Positions 1-8,394 of a stretch of DNA of 64,000 bases are shown here, piece by piece (position 1 is the stretch's first letter; each line of letters begins with the position of its first letter). The notes under the pieces are model-generated. The model did no database searches. It had not been told where the DNA came from and saw nothing but the letters and a program-made list of their open reading frames with translations. Made by a program: the position numbers and the translations under genes. Origin of the DNA: Bacteriovorax sp. (GTDB taxonomy: Bacteria > Bdellovibrionota > Bacteriovoracia > Bacteriovoracales > Bacteriovoracaceae); contig JACMPM010000132.1 of the NCBI GenBank assembly GCA_014377485.1, forward strand, positions 62,001 through 126,000, written 5' to 3'.

Positions 1-1569
1 AATTTAGCAGAGCTTTCTAAAAGAAATAACTTAGTTCTCGTTCCCAATCATCAGTCTCATGCTGATTATGTGGCAATCAATTATGTTTATTATAAAAAAT
101 ACCAATCACCCTTATTTGTGGCCGGCGGAAATAACCTCAATATTTTTCCAATTGGACCATTATTCCGAAAGTCAGGTTGTTTTTTTATTAGACGTACTTT
201 TGCCAATGATATTCTATATAAGTTGACTCTTGAAGCTTATCTTCATTACATGCTGGTCAAAGGAAATCCTATTGAATTTTTCTTTGAAGGCGGACGCTCA
301 CGTACTGGAAAACTTCTTCCTCCGCGCTACGGTCTCTACCAGATGCTGATTGAAGCTCATGCTGCAATTCCGAAAGATAAAAGAAGACCACTGCAATTTG
401 TTCCGGTCAGTATAGTTCACGAGTATGTTCCTGAACAAAAATCTCTGGCCCGCGAACTAGACGGCGGGAAAAAAGTCAAAGAAAGTGCAGGTCAATTATT
501 AGGACTGGTTAAACTTCTCTCTTACCAATTTGGGAATGTTCATATCAATCTTGGGAATCCTGTTATCGCTCCGGATGCTCCCACTGATCCAGTTAAATTA
601 AAAATTCAAACTCAAAAATTAGCATTTGAATGCTTTTTAGAGGTTGGAAAAAATATGCGAGTGACTCCTACGTCGCTTTTGGCAATGATTCTTTTAGATG
701 AGTCGACGGGAGCTCTTAAATGGGAAGAGATTTTAACAAAAGCTCGCCATATAATTACTTATTGTGAAAAATTTCACGTGCCAATTACGGACTCTATTAA
801 ATTAGAAAATCTGGAAAAATCTCTAGAGCGCTCTATTGATATTTTAATTGGAAATAAAAAAGTTGAAGTGATCGGCAATACGTCTTCGCAACACGTTTTC
901 TATTCGATTAAAGATGATTCAAGAAAAGAAATTCTCTACTTTAAAAATACTATTCTACATCATTTCCTTGTTCCTTGGATCGTGCACATGGGCTGGGTTA
1001 ATCTATTCAGTGGTCATATTACCAACGTTGAAGACTTAAAAAAGTTTTTCATCAATCAAAGAAAACAATTAACTCACGAGTTTTATCTTCCAACAGTTAA
1101 AGAAATACTAAATCTTACTCTTGATATAGTTTCGGATGCTATCGGAAGAGAAGTCACAACTTTAGAAGAATGTGTTGATCTTACTCATAAAGAACTTTAT
1201 TTAATTCTCGCTAAAGTGGGGATTTTCTCCCGCGCCTGCAATTATCTTCTCGAAGCCTATTATATCTGCGGTCTGACGCTAAAAGATCTTTCAGCAAACG
1301 ATTACAAAGAAGGCTTTAAGATGGAAACATTCCTAAAGCGCTACAAAGATGTTTTTGAAAGCGAAAAAAAACTCCGTCGAATTATTAAGTATGCTGAGAG
1401 TTATTCTGTCCCACTTTCCAAATCGAGTTTAGAATATTTCATTCATGCCAAGATCGTCGAATCAAAGGCCGGCTTCTATACGGTTGGGGATCATGACAAA
1501 TTGGCCGAAGTTTTGGCAAAAGTTGAATCCGACCTGCAGGGGCAGCTCAGTATCAACCTGCTAAATTAA
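1..1569 (+). CDS. plsB: Glycerol-3-phosphate acyltransferase, PlsB-like (5' end outside window)
   Basis: The reading frame is open from base 1, so the gene begins before the window; the ORF-track start (GTG at 70) is internal. The bases before it encode VPNHQSHADYV, the acyltransferase motif I (H-x4-D) that holds the catalytic His and Asp. FFEGGRSRTGKLLPPR follows, matching the PlsB substrate-binding motif. PlsB proteins transfer an acyl chain to sn-1 of glycerol-3-phosphate at the inner membrane, the first step of phospholipid synthesis. 522 residues are visible, and the C-terminal 250 are the less conserved helical part of the family. The next gene starts one base after the stop, so the two are probably cotranscribed. 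Confidence 0.85.
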   Translation, partial: NLAELSKRNNLVLVPNHQSHADYVAINYVYYKKYQSPLFVAGGNNLNIFPIGPLFRKSGCFFIRRTFANDILYKLTLEAYLHYMLVKGNPIEFFFEGGRSRTGKLLPPRYGLYQMLIEAHAAIPKDKRRPLQFVPVSIVHEYVPEQKSLARELDGGKKVKESAGQLLGLVKLLSYQFGNVHINLGNPVIAPDAPTDPVKLKIQTQKLAFECFLEVGKNMRVTPTSLLAMILLDESTGALKWEEILTKARHIITYCEKFHVPITDSIKLENLEKSLERSIDILIGNKKVEVIGNTSSQHVFYSIKDDSRKEILYFKNTILHHFLVPWIVHMGWVNLFSGHITNVEDLKKFFINQRKQLTHEFYLPTVKEILNLTLDIVSDAIGREVTTLEECVDLTHKELYLILAKVGIFSRACNYLLEAYYICGLTLKDLSANDYKEGFKMETFLKRYKDVFESEKKLRRIIKYAESYSVPLSKSSLEYFIHAKIVESKAGFYTVGDHDKLAEVLAKVESDLQGQLSINLLN

Positions 1570-1570
1570 G

Positions 1571-2047
1571 ATGAATATTCAATTAATCAAAATGAATCAA
1601 GGTCGGAAGCGTTTTTTAAAAACTCAACCGATTCTTGATATTAATAACTGGCAAGCCTACTTAGCTGAACTTAAAAGTTTCCTCTCTCTTGAATCCGGCT
1701 TTCAAATTGTCGGCGGAAAAGTCTATTTTGAAATGAGTGTTGAGAGCGAAGCCCCAAAAATGATGCTAGAGGTAATAGGTCTCCCAATTCCCCTTGAGCA
1801 AAATGCTTTGGTACTGGCGGATCTCGATTGCGGCGAAGTTTTGGTGCACAAGCTTACGGGTCTCGATCTCTTTTGCCTGGACTTTGATCAGCTCTTTAAG
1901 ACTTCTTGGGGGCTTAAATGGACTCTGGAAGCCTCTTTTAGGAAGCAAGCAGACGAGCTTTCGGCCATTTTTCACATTGTCTTTGACCATGACAAAATAG
2001 AGCTTCATTTTTTTAGGCAAAAAGATTATATTCAAAAACAGTTCTAG
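1571..2047 (+). CDS. Hypothetical protein, 158 aa, cotranscribed with plsB
   Basis: I do not recognise this protein. It has no signal peptide or membrane segment and is a mixed alpha/beta soluble-looking sequence. Its ATG is one base after the plsB-like stop codon, which implies translational coupling and one transcript. The opposite-strand and +2 frame ORFs inside it are shadows. infC follows after about 50 bases. Confidence 0.7.
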   Translation: MNIQLIKMNQGRKRFLKTQPILDINNWQAYLAELKSFLSLESGFQIVGGKVYFEMSVESEAPKMMLEVIGLPIPLEQNALVLADLDCGEVLVHKLTGLDLFCLDFDQLFKTSWGLKWTLEASFRKQADELSAIFHIVFDHDKIELHFFRQKDYIQKQF

Positions 2048-2087
2048 AATTTAATAGAAATTGGGCCCACTTTTAAGGTCCATACAT

Positions 2088-2099
2088 ATGGGGTAAATT
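2088..2099 (+). promoter_or_regulatory. infC start region: AUG-GGG-UAA mini-ORF abutting AUU
   Basis: The sequence reads ATG GGG TAA ATT ATC in one frame. The two-codon ORF and its stop lie immediately before the only plausible infC start codons. The GGGG run can serve as a weak Shine-Dalgarno 3 bases before ATT or 6 before ATC. A short CCCA upstream (about 2067-2070) could pair with TGGG and hide it. AUU/AUC starts in infC are the known basis of IF3 autoregulation; the mini-ORF's role is inference. Confidence 0.5.
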
Positions 2100-2768
2100 A
2101 TCAAAGAAAACTCGAATCCACCTGGTCAGTTCAACAGATCTTCTCAGTTCAATTCATCAAACAAACAAAGCGGTCCTAGAGTTAACGAACAAATCAGAAT
2201 TCCTGAATGTCGTTTACTTGGCGATGACGGGCATGCTTACGGTGTTGTCTCAATGAACGAAGCAAGAAAAATTGCTGATGAAGCAGGTCTCGATCTTGTA
2301 GAAGTAAGCCCTACGGCCCAACCACCAGTTGTTAAATTAATCGACTTCGGTAAGTACAAGTATGAGCTTCAAAAGAAAGCTCAAGAAGCCAAGAAAAAAC
2401 AAATTGTCATTCAGTTGAAAGAAATTCAACTTCGTCCAAATATTGAAGCTAACGATCTTCAAACTAAACTCAATCATTGTGCCAAATTCCTAGATGAAGG
2501 CGATAAGATTAAAATTTCTATGCAGTTTCGCGGACGCGAGATGTCTTATAGAGACGCCGGAATGGTAAAGTTCAAGGAAGTTATTAAACAAATTGAAGCC
2601 ATGGGCGCAATCGTCGAATCAGATCCTAAAATGATGGGTAATAGAATTATCGCAATCTTAGCTTCGACTAAAAAGCCAGTAAAAGGACCTGCTAAGAAGG
2701 AAGATGATCATAAAGAAGATCACAAAGCTGAGCCTAAAGTAGAAGTAAAAGAAGCAAAAAAAGCTTAA
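2097..2768 (+). CDS. infC: Translation initiation factor IF-3 (non-ATG start)
   Basis: The ORF track starts at an internal Met (2253), but the frame upstream encodes the conserved IF-3 N-domain start RVNEQIRIPECRLLG, so the gene must begin earlier. Between the in-frame TAA at 2094 and Met 2253 there is no ATG, GTG or TTG; ATT (2097) or ATC (2100) are the candidates. The resulting protein is about 223 aa, with a short polar N-terminal extension, N-domain, helical linker (YELQKKAQEAKKKQ), C-domain and a Lys/Glu/Asp/His-rich tail. IF-3 binds the 30S subunit, blocks premature 50S joining and rejects weak start codons, including its own. rpmI and rplT follow in the classical order. Confidence 0.93.
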   Translation: MIKENSNPPGQFNRSSQFNSSNKQSGPRVNEQIRIPECRLLGDDGHAYGVVSMNEARKIADEAGLDLVEVSPTAQPPVVKLIDFGKYKYELQKKAQEAKKKQIVIQLKEIQLRPNIEANDLQTKLNHCAKFLDEGDKIKISMQFRGREMSYRDAGMVKFKEVIKQIEAMGAIVESDPKMMGNRIIAILASTKKPVKGPAKKEDDHKEDHKAEPKVEVKEAKKA

Positions 2769-2940
2769 TCTTTTGACTAATCGTTAAATATCTCGACAAT
2801 ATTATGGAATTTCTTTTACAAAGCCCATGATTCTTGATAATTATACCAGCTCTAAAACAGAAAATTACGTTTTTTTAATAAAACAATATAGCTAGATAAA
2901 TAACTAGATAATTAAATTTAAAGATTACTGGAGACATCTC

Positions 2941-3141
2941 ATGCCTAAAATGAAAACAAGAAAATCAGCAGCTAAGAGATATAGCGTTACTGGTACAGGT
3001 AAAGTTAAAAGAAACAAATGTGGTTTGAGACACAAACTTGAACACAAAAGTACAAAAGTAAAAAACAGAGCAGGCGGACCAGCACTAGTTCACCAATCTG
3101 AGCACGAAAAAGTAAGAAGAATGTTACCATACGCTTTCTAG
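2941..3141 (+). CDS. rpmI: 50S ribosomal protein L35
   Basis: 66-residue, Lys/Arg-rich protein starting MPKMKTRKSAAKR and containing KHKLEHKS-like and RRMLPYAF-like L35 signatures. It belongs to the large ribosomal subunit. It sits between infC and rplT. The 172-base gap before it is AT-rich; in other bacteria this position carries L20-mediated translational control, but I could not confirm such a structure here. The SD-like GGAGACATCTC precedes ATG. Confidence 0.97.
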   Translation: MPKMKTRKSAAKRYSVTGTGKVKRNKCGLRHKLEHKSTKVKNRAGGPALVHQSEHEKVRRMLPYAF

Positions 3142-3236
3142 TTTTCTAGAAAGATGGTAGTTAGTTATAAAATCGACAGAGATTTGGGCACAAGTGCAAA
3201 TAGCCCCCAAGTGTTCGTTAAAATCAGGAGTATTTC

Positions 3237-3584
3237 ATGGCACGCGTAAGAAGAGGATTTAAAGCAAGAAGAAGAAGAAACAAAGTTTTGAAAATGGCTA
3301 AAGGTTTTAGCTTCGATAGACGTACAAAATATAAGCACACAGCTGAGACGGTTAAACGTGCTCTTCATTATGCTTACGTTGGAAGACGTTTACTTAAACG
3401 TGATATGAGAAAACTATGGGTAGTCAGAATTGCTGCTGCTGCTAGAGTTCTTGAAACTTCATATTCAAAATTCATGGGTGCTATGAAGAAGAACAATGTA
3501 ACTATTAATAGAAAGATGCTTGCAGAAATTGCAGCAACTGACTTTGCTGGATTTACAGCTATTAAGAACTCACTTAATAAATAA
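3237..3584 (+). CDS. rplT: 50S ribosomal protein L20
   Basis: 115 residues, starting MARVRRGFKARRRRNKVL, the typical basic L20 N-terminus, with the globular C-domain LWVVRIAAAARVLETSYSKF. It is an early-assembly 23S rRNA-binding protein and, in known bacteria, the autogenous repressor of the infC-rpmI-rplT operon. It is the last gene of the operon, followed by a strong intrinsic terminator. The preceding SD is AGGAGTATTTC. Confidence 0.97.
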   Translation: MARVRRGFKARRRRNKVLKMAKGFSFDRRTKYKHTAETVKRALHYAYVGRRLLKRDMRKLWVVRIAAAARVLETSYSKFMGAMKKNNVTINRKMLAEIAATDFAGFTAIKNSLNK

Positions 3585-3615
3585 GTTCAAAGAAAATTAT
3601 AAAATTAAAAATAAT

Positions 3616-3647
3616 AAAGCCTCCGTTTCGGAGGCTTTTTTATTTTT
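3616..3647. terminator. Bidirectional intrinsic terminator after rplT
   Basis: GCCTCCG-TTT-CGGAGGC is a perfect 7-bp stem followed by a T-run on the plus strand and AT-rich sequence on the other side. It ends the infC operon and probably also the matrixin gene transcribed towards it. Confidence 0.9.
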
Positions 3648-3661
3648 AAGGATCAAAACAG

Positions 3662-4510
3662 CTATTGCTGAATATGTTGGTAGACTAATTTTCCATTTAT
3701 ATAATGTTTGCAAATACCGTTGGCATTGAGTTCCACTACACCTTTCACTTCACTCCCCACAGGTGCTGAAAGAGCATTAGTGGGTGCAGTAAAAGCGCTC
3801 ACGCCATAATTTTGATTATCTATATAGAGTGCTTTTATTTTATTGGTATCAAAAGTTTTAAGCGTTCGTTGAGTTGAATAATAATAAGGGGCCATGATCG
3901 AGTTGTAATTACTTTCATGACAAAGACCAAGAAAATGTCCCATCTCATGCAGAAGAATAGTTGGCACATCATAATCAAGAAATGAAGTTCCAGTATAACT
4001 AAAATCAGAACCAAAATTATTATAATTTAAAATAATATCGGCATGAGTAAGATCAATATAAGTTCCGAGGCTTGCATCCGATCTCACAATTCCATAGAAC
4101 TGAGTAATGGCCAGAGCGCTTGAGCTCACATTGGTAAACCAAGTATGAGATTTATAAATTCCTAATTCATTGTCACGGAAACCACTTAAAGTAGCACTTC
4201 CAGATCCAGAGGCAGTTGTTAAAGGCAATTTGAAAAGAGTCGTACTTGGAGAAACGGCATCATTCCAAACTTTCGCCATTTGTTCGATTGGATTGGTTGA
4301 GCTTCCGACCACATCAGGGCCTGAGAAGTCCGCAGCAATCTCTGGAGAGACTTTTAAGTTGAGGGGAAGGTTACCAGAGCTCCACTTTCCAATATTGCAA
4401 GAGCCGGCCTGAAAATTAGGAGTTAGGCTAGTGCTTTGATTTCCTGAAACCTGTTGTTTACAAGAAGTAAGAAAGAGAGTGAATAAAGCGATGCTGTAGA
4501 GTACTTTCAT
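3662..4510 (-). CDS. Matrixin-like zinc metalloprotease lipoprotein
   Basis: 282 aa. The N-terminus is a lipoprotein signal with lipobox LTSC, so the protein is exported and lipid-anchored. The zinc motif HEMGHFLGLCH is a full HExxHxxGxxH, followed by SIMAPYY as the Met-turn, which places it in the matrixin/M10-like metzincins. A region of about 120 residues precedes the catalytic motif. It likely degrades proteins at or outside the outer membrane, which would suit a predatory or scavenging lifestyle (inference). No Shine-Dalgarno precedes the ATG, and a sigma-28-like element lies 7 bases upstream. Confidence 0.82.
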   Translation of the reverse strand: MKVLYSIALFTLFLTSCKQQVSGNQSTSLTPNFQAGSCNIGKWSSGNLPLNLKVSPEIAADFSGPDVVGSSTNPIEQMAKVWNDAVSPSTTLFKLPLTTASGSGSATLSGFRDNELGIYKSHTWFTNVSSSALAITQFYGIVRSDASLGTYIDLTHADIILNYNNFGSDFSYTGTSFLDYDVPTILLHEMGHFLGLCHESNYNSIMAPYYYSTQRTLKTFDTNKIKALYIDNQNYGVSAFTAPTNALSAPVGSEVKGVVELNANGICKHYINGKLVYQHIQQ

Positions 4511-4517
4511 AGCTCTA

Positions 4518-4544
4518 TTATCGGATCGATTTATAGAAATCTTA
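4518..4544 (-). promoter_or_regulatory. Sigma-28-like promoter before matrixin gene
   Basis: Read on the minus strand: TAAGATTT-N11-TCCGATAA, against the enterobacterial FliA consensus TAAAGTTT-N11-GCCGATAA (13 of 16 bases and exact spacing). Only 7 bases separate it from the ATG, so the mRNA could be leaderless. Confidence 0.4.
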
Positions 4545-4561
4545 GGGCGAATTGAGAAGAG

Positions 4562-4592
4562 TTTTGGGGGAAGCCAAAGGCCATCCCCAAAT
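4562..4592 (-). terminator. Possible weak terminator hairpin after tal
   Basis: TTTGGGG and CCCCAAA flank a small inner GCC/GGC stem, directly downstream of the tal stop on the minus strand. There is no clear U-run, so it may only attenuate readthrough into the matrixin gene. Confidence 0.35.
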
Positions 4593-4599
4593 CTTTTAT

Positions 4600-5247
4600 T
4601 TACTTAGTGTTAGCTTTTTTATGGTCAGCAAGAAATGCTTCTAAACCTTTGTCGGTTAGAGGATGTTTATAAAGAGCTTTGACCACACTTAGTGGCATTG
4701 TTCCTACATCCGCCCCTAATAATGCTGCTTCTCTAACATGAGCTGGGTGGCGAATTGAAGCTGCTAAAATTTTAGTTTGGAATCCATAGATGTCATATAA
4801 AGAGCGAATTTCACCTAATAGCTCATTTCCACTTTGTCCGATATCATCCAGGCGACCAATAAAAGGAGAGACATAAGTAGCTCCGGCCTTAGCTGCCAAA
4901 AGAGCTTGGTTTACCGAAAAGCATAGAGTGACGTTAGTTTTAATTTTTTTGTCGCTGAAGTGTTTACAAGCAGCGATTCCAGCTTCGGTAAGTGGAAGTT
5001 TAATAACAACATTTTTGTGGATTTTGGAAAGCGCTTCTCCTTCTTTAATCATCCCTTCAAAATCTGTAGCGATAACTTCAGCAGAAATTGGTCCATCTAT
5101 GATTTCACATATTTCTCTGATGACGTCTTCTTGCTTGCGACCAGTTTTAGCGATGAGAGAAGGATTAGTCGTAACACCGTCAATAATACCCAACTGAACT
5201 GCTTCTTTAATTTCGGAAACAACCCCAGTGTCTAGAAAAAATTCCAT
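4600..5247 (-). CDS. tal: Transaldolase (small TalC/FSA-type)
   Basis: 215 aa, the length of the short transaldolase/fructose-6-phosphate aldolase family. It has the early DGVTTNPSL motif, the Schiff-base lysine in NVVIKLP, and the phosphate-binding end GADVGTMP. The residue in SAEVIATD is Glu where fructose-6-phosphate aldolases carry Gln, which favours true transaldolase activity in the pentose phosphate pathway. The start ATG has a good SD (AGGAG). It is transcribed alone, away from the divergent secreted-protein gene. Confidence 0.93.
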   Translation of the reverse strand: MEFFLDTGVVSEIKEAVQLGIIDGVTTNPSLIAKTGRKQEDVIREICEIIDGPISAEVIATDFEGMIKEGEALSKIHKNVVIKLPLTEAGIAACKHFSDKKIKTNVTLCFSVNQALLAAKAGATYVSPFIGRLDDIGQSGNELLGEIRSLYDIYGFQTKILAASIRHPAHVREAALLGADVGTMPLSVVKALYKHPLTDKGLEAFLADHKKANTK

Positions 5248-5336
5248 TTGGCACTCCTTTATCTATAAGTCGCATTTTATTTTAAAACACTATCAAGGTA
5301 CAAGTTCAGCTCTTTTTCATCAAGTTTTTCCTACTA

Positions 5337-5365
5337 TTAAGTTTGACCTCTTTCTAAGTTATACT
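5337..5365 (+). promoter_or_regulatory. Putative promoter with -10 next to ATG of the 5373 gene
   Basis: A TATACT -10 lies 7 bases before the ATG, with only a poor -35 (TTAAGT, 17-bp spacing). There is no Shine-Dalgarno, so a leaderless transcript is possible. Confidence 0.3.
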
Positions 5366-5372
5366 AATAAGT

Positions 5373-6197
5373 ATGAAATCTTTGAAATGGAGCTTTGCTC
5401 TAAAATTGACCTTCACGCTATGGCTATTACCTGCAATCTCTTTGCAGGCGGCAACCTCTTTAAAACTTCCCAAAGAAACTTTGAAAATAGGCGCCGATTC
5501 TTTCTACGACCCACAATTTGATTACTCTAAATTTTCAGGTCGAGTTACAGACCGTGATGCGACCGCTTCGATCGTAAAAATTTCCAGTGAAAATAAGAAT
5601 GTTAAATATTTTCGTGCAGGTGATTTGGTCGAATTTAAAATTCAAAATAGTAAAAATAGTGAATTTTGCCAGGGGTATGTCAGAAGTATCGAAGAAAATT
5701 ATTTTGTTATGTTCGTTAAAGATTTATTCCCATGCTTTCCTAAAGAAGAATATTTTAGAAGAGGAACGGCTCTTGTTATGCAGTCGGATAAACTCGGAAT
5801 GAGAGTGCGTGAAGCATCCGTTTACCGGGCAAGTTTACTAAATAAGAAAAAAGATTTTATGGGGCAACTCAACGGTATCAATCAAGACGTATGGAATTTT
5901 GAAGAACGAAAAATTCAAGTGGCCGCGGAATTTGATCAAAAAATTGCAGAGATTGAAAAACAAAAAACAAAGGCCCTCGATCAAATTCTTTCGCAGAAAA
6001 ATGATCAAATAAGATTGCAAAGAGAGCTCGCTTATCGATTAGATAATATTGATAAAGAACTACTATTTTATCGAGTGGAAAAAGAAGAATTGCTATTTGA
6101 TCGCTGGCATCTTGATCATGATTTGGGTTATCCCGTTTATGACCGGCCAGAAGAAATTCGTCCAAGAAGAGTAAGTGGTGAAACTACTGTTGATTAA
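5373..6197 (+). CDS. Secreted coiled-coil protein of unknown function
   Basis: 274 aa. Residues 1-26 form a signal peptide (cleavage after SLQA), so the protein is exported. Residues 45-130 are a beta-rich domain with two Cys (SEFCQGYV, FPCFPKE). Residues 150-235 are charged and strongly coiled-coil (QVAAEFDQKIAEIEKQKTKA). I do not recognise the family. It is monocistronic with its own terminator. Its start has no SD and a -10 element is very close. Confidence 0.7.
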   Translation: MKSLKWSFALKLTFTLWLLPAISLQAATSLKLPKETLKIGADSFYDPQFDYSKFSGRVTDRDATASIVKISSENKNVKYFRAGDLVEFKIQNSKNSEFCQGYVRSIEENYFVMFVKDLFPCFPKEEYFRRGTALVMQSDKLGMRVREASVYRASLLNKKKDFMGQLNGINQDVWNFEERKIQVAAEFDQKIAEIEKQKTKALDQILSQKNDQIRLQRELAYRLDNIDKELLFYRVEKEELLFDRWHLDHDLGYPVYDRPEEIRPRRVSGETTVD

Positions 6198-6202
6198 TTG
6201 GC

Positions 6203-6231
6203 AAAAAAAATGCAGCCGAAGCTGCATTTTT
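6203..6231. terminator. Bidirectional terminator between convergent genes
   Basis: ATGCAGC-CGAA-GCTGCAT forms a 7-bp stem that extends into an A-run on the left and a T-run on the right. It therefore works for both the plus-strand secreted protein and the minus-strand recombinase. Confidence 0.85.
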
Positions 6232-6269
6232 ACGTCTTATAAAGAGTTTTGCCGATGCATTCTTTCTTT

Positions 6270-7292
6270 CTAATGCTTTCTATAATTATTAAAAATTTCT
6301 TCTAAAATATCTTCGTTATAAAGAAAGTTTGGAGCGTGCTCGAGGTACAATTTCAAATCGTACGATGGTGCCAGACCAAGCCATTCTTTAATCAACGTAG
6401 TACTTTTTTGTTGTTGAATCCATTTAAAGATACACGCTTGACGAAGAGATTTTGGAGTCAAAGTTATGATTAGTTTATTGCGGTAATCTTCGAAAATAAT
6501 TTCAATTCCTCTTGCCGATAAACCTCCAGAAATAATTCTGTATGGGTTGGCGTAGAAAAGAAGATTATCAAAAGTGATTTGAGATTTATTTTTCATTTCT
6601 TCTAAAATAACTAAATAATTCGCGTAAACTTTTTCAAAAATCTTTGGAAGCTCTACAGTATAGGCATCTCTTTTTGGGTGGTGAATAAGAACGCGTGGTC
6701 CATCACCATTAGTAGAAATGGTTATATCATTGATTGAAAGTTCTGAAAGATCTGAAACTTTTAATCCTGCACCAAAAATTAGAAGGAATAAAATTTGGTT
6801 TCTTTTGCTTAGAAGTTCCTGGATTTTATCTTGAGAGTGAGACTCTTCAACTAAATAAGTCCATAGAGTTTTTACGTCGATAAAAGGAGTCGGACGTGGA
6901 ATATCTAAAAACTTAGGTGAAGTTGGAAGTTTTCTTACCGGGTTTCCAGTTACTAATCCCTTATTTAAAAGGAAATCAAAAAAGATTCTTAGAGCTTGAA
7001 CACGACGACGGCGAGAGTTGTCCGACGAATATTTTTTCTCTAGGTATTGACCGTAATTAGAAACAAGTGCCTGGTCGAAATTTTTCACTTCTGTAGATGC
7101 ATATTCACTATTTAAATAATAATTGAAGCAATCTAAATCTGTTTTGTAGTTCTTCAACGTGTTTTGGCTTTTTCCTTGGGCGCGGAGGTTTGAGTAAAAC
7201 TCTTGCTCAAGGGCAAACAATTCAGGGGTTGGAACTGAGTTTCGAATTTCTGCGATGACAGCTACTGGGGGGATTTGTGTGTTTGTGTCCAT
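6270..7292 (-). CDS. XerC/D-like tyrosine recombinase with altered active site
   Basis: 340 aa. Residues 20-110 are a SAM-like core-binding domain (KSQNTLKNYKTDLDCF). Residues 130-330 are the catalytic fold. Aligned by eye to XerD, the first catalytic Arg is Lys (GAGLKVSDL), the beta-hairpin Lys is present (HHPKRDAY), the HxxR box is KSLR (His lost, Arg kept), the GH motif is GL (WLGLAPS), and the Tyr is kept (LKLYLEHA). Three of the six usual residues are replaced, so it may cut poorly or act only as a DNA-binding or architectural protein. A good promoter lies upstream. Confidence 0.8.
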   Translation of the reverse strand: MDTNTQIPPVAVIAEIRNSVPTPELFALEQEFYSNLRAQGKSQNTLKNYKTDLDCFNYYLNSEYASTEVKNFDQALVSNYGQYLEKKYSSDNSRRRRVQALRIFFDFLLNKGLVTGNPVRKLPTSPKFLDIPRPTPFIDVKTLWTYLVEESHSQDKIQELLSKRNQILFLLIFGAGLKVSDLSELSINDITISTNGDGPRVLIHHPKRDAYTVELPKIFEKVYANYLVILEEMKNKSQITFDNLLFYANPYRIISGGLSARGIEIIFEDYRNKLIITLTPKSLRQACIFKWIQQQKSTTLIKEWLGLAPSYDLKLYLEHAPNFLYNEDILEEIFNNYRKH

Positions 7293-7398
7293 AGTTTCTT
7301 TTATTCCCTCTTTTTTAGGTAGGCCTTTATCCTTATAAGATAAGATCTTCCAATGTGTGTGTTGTGGAGAAGACTAATTTCAAAGCGTTAGGTGGGCG

Positions 7399-7427
7399 AT
7401 AGTATCTTACTTGGTAAAAATGTACAA
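7399..7427 (-). promoter_or_regulatory. Sigma-70-type promoter for the recombinase gene
   Basis: On the minus strand: TTGTAC-N17-TACTAT. It gives a leader of about 100 bases before the recombinase ATG. The rnc gene lies divergently on the other side of this 206-base gap. Confidence 0.55.
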
Positions 7428-7498
7428 CCTAAAAAGTCTGTCTTGATTAGCTTTACGAGGAGTGCTAGAAACTGACCTGTTATAACATTTTAATATTA

Positions 7499-8368
7499 GT
7501 GAGCCGCCCAGTGCAAGAGACGACCTTTAATTCACCATATCAGGCAAATGGGGATGCTATTTTTAATAGTATTCACTTATGGCTTGGTGCACTTTACTCA
7601 GCGGCGTCACAAAAAAATCCACTCCAAAATTTTGATTTTAATAAACTTGCAACAATTGAATCTGTTAAAAAGCTTCAAATTCTCATTCAATATAATTTTA
7701 AAAATTCCGAAACTTTGATTAATGCTCTTACTCAGTCGACATTCTGTTACGAGCATAAGCATTTAAATAATTCTTCGATTAAATCCAATGAACGATTGGA
7801 ATTTTTGGGAGACTCATTAGTCAATTTTCTCGTGGCAAAAATTCTCTATAATCGTTATCCAGAATCAAACGAAGGTGAACTCTCAAAACTTCGTGGTGCA
7901 CTTGTAAACGAACTTTCACTTTCTAAACTGGCTATCGCTATTTCATTGGGAGAAAATCTTCTTCTAGGAAAAGGTGAACATAGGAATCATGGACAATTAA
8001 AAGCATCGATATTGGCCGATGGTTTAGAAGCTCTATTTGCAGCCATTTATATTGATAGCGGTGAGATCACAGAAGTTTTAGAAAAAACGTTGTTGGTTAT
8101 TATTAATACTTATGAAGCTGAAACAAGAAAACAGTTTTTTGCCATGGATAATTTAGAACTTTTTGATAGCAAAACTCAACTTCAAGAATTATCTGTATCG
8201 CTTTTTCAAACATTACCTACTTATAAATTTGCTGAAGATAAAAATGGTTTTACCGTTTCACTATGGATCGGAGACCGAATGCTGGCAGAGGCACATGGCC
8301 CATCGAAGAAAAAATTGGAAAAAGAATTAGCACGAGTCGTGCTAGATGAAAAAAGATATCAACTTTAG
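7499..8368 (+). CDS. rnc: Ribonuclease III
   Basis: 289 aa. The endonuclease domain holds the signature NERLEFLGDSL and the second acidic cluster DGLEALFAAIY. A double-stranded RNA-binding domain lies at residues 220-285 (GPSKKKLEKELA). It processes rRNA precursors and other double-stranded RNAs. About 60 residues precede the usual domain start. The GTG start has no clear SD; a CTG at 7472 in the same frame lies 9 bases after AGGAG and is an alternative. era follows after 26 bases, a common rnc-era pairing. Confidence 0.92.
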   Translation: MSRPVQETTFNSPYQANGDAIFNSIHLWLGALYSAASQKNPLQNFDFNKLATIESVKKLQILIQYNFKNSETLINALTQSTFCYEHKHLNNSSIKSNERLEFLGDSLVNFLVAKILYNRYPESNEGELSKLRGALVNELSLSKLAIAISLGENLLLGKGEHRNHGQLKASILADGLEALFAAIYIDSGEITEVLEKTLLVIINTYEAETRKQFFAMDNLELFDSKTQLQELSVSLFQTLPTYKFAEDKNGFTVSLWIGDRMLAEAHGPSKKKLEKELARVVLDEKRYQL

Positions 8369-8394
8369 GTATTTTAAACAGCAAGGAGACGAGA

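Noticed and set aside
2769-2940. L20 autoregulatory leader before rpmI
   Set aside because: No convincing pseudoknot or long-range helix could be drawn by eye in this AT-rich gap.
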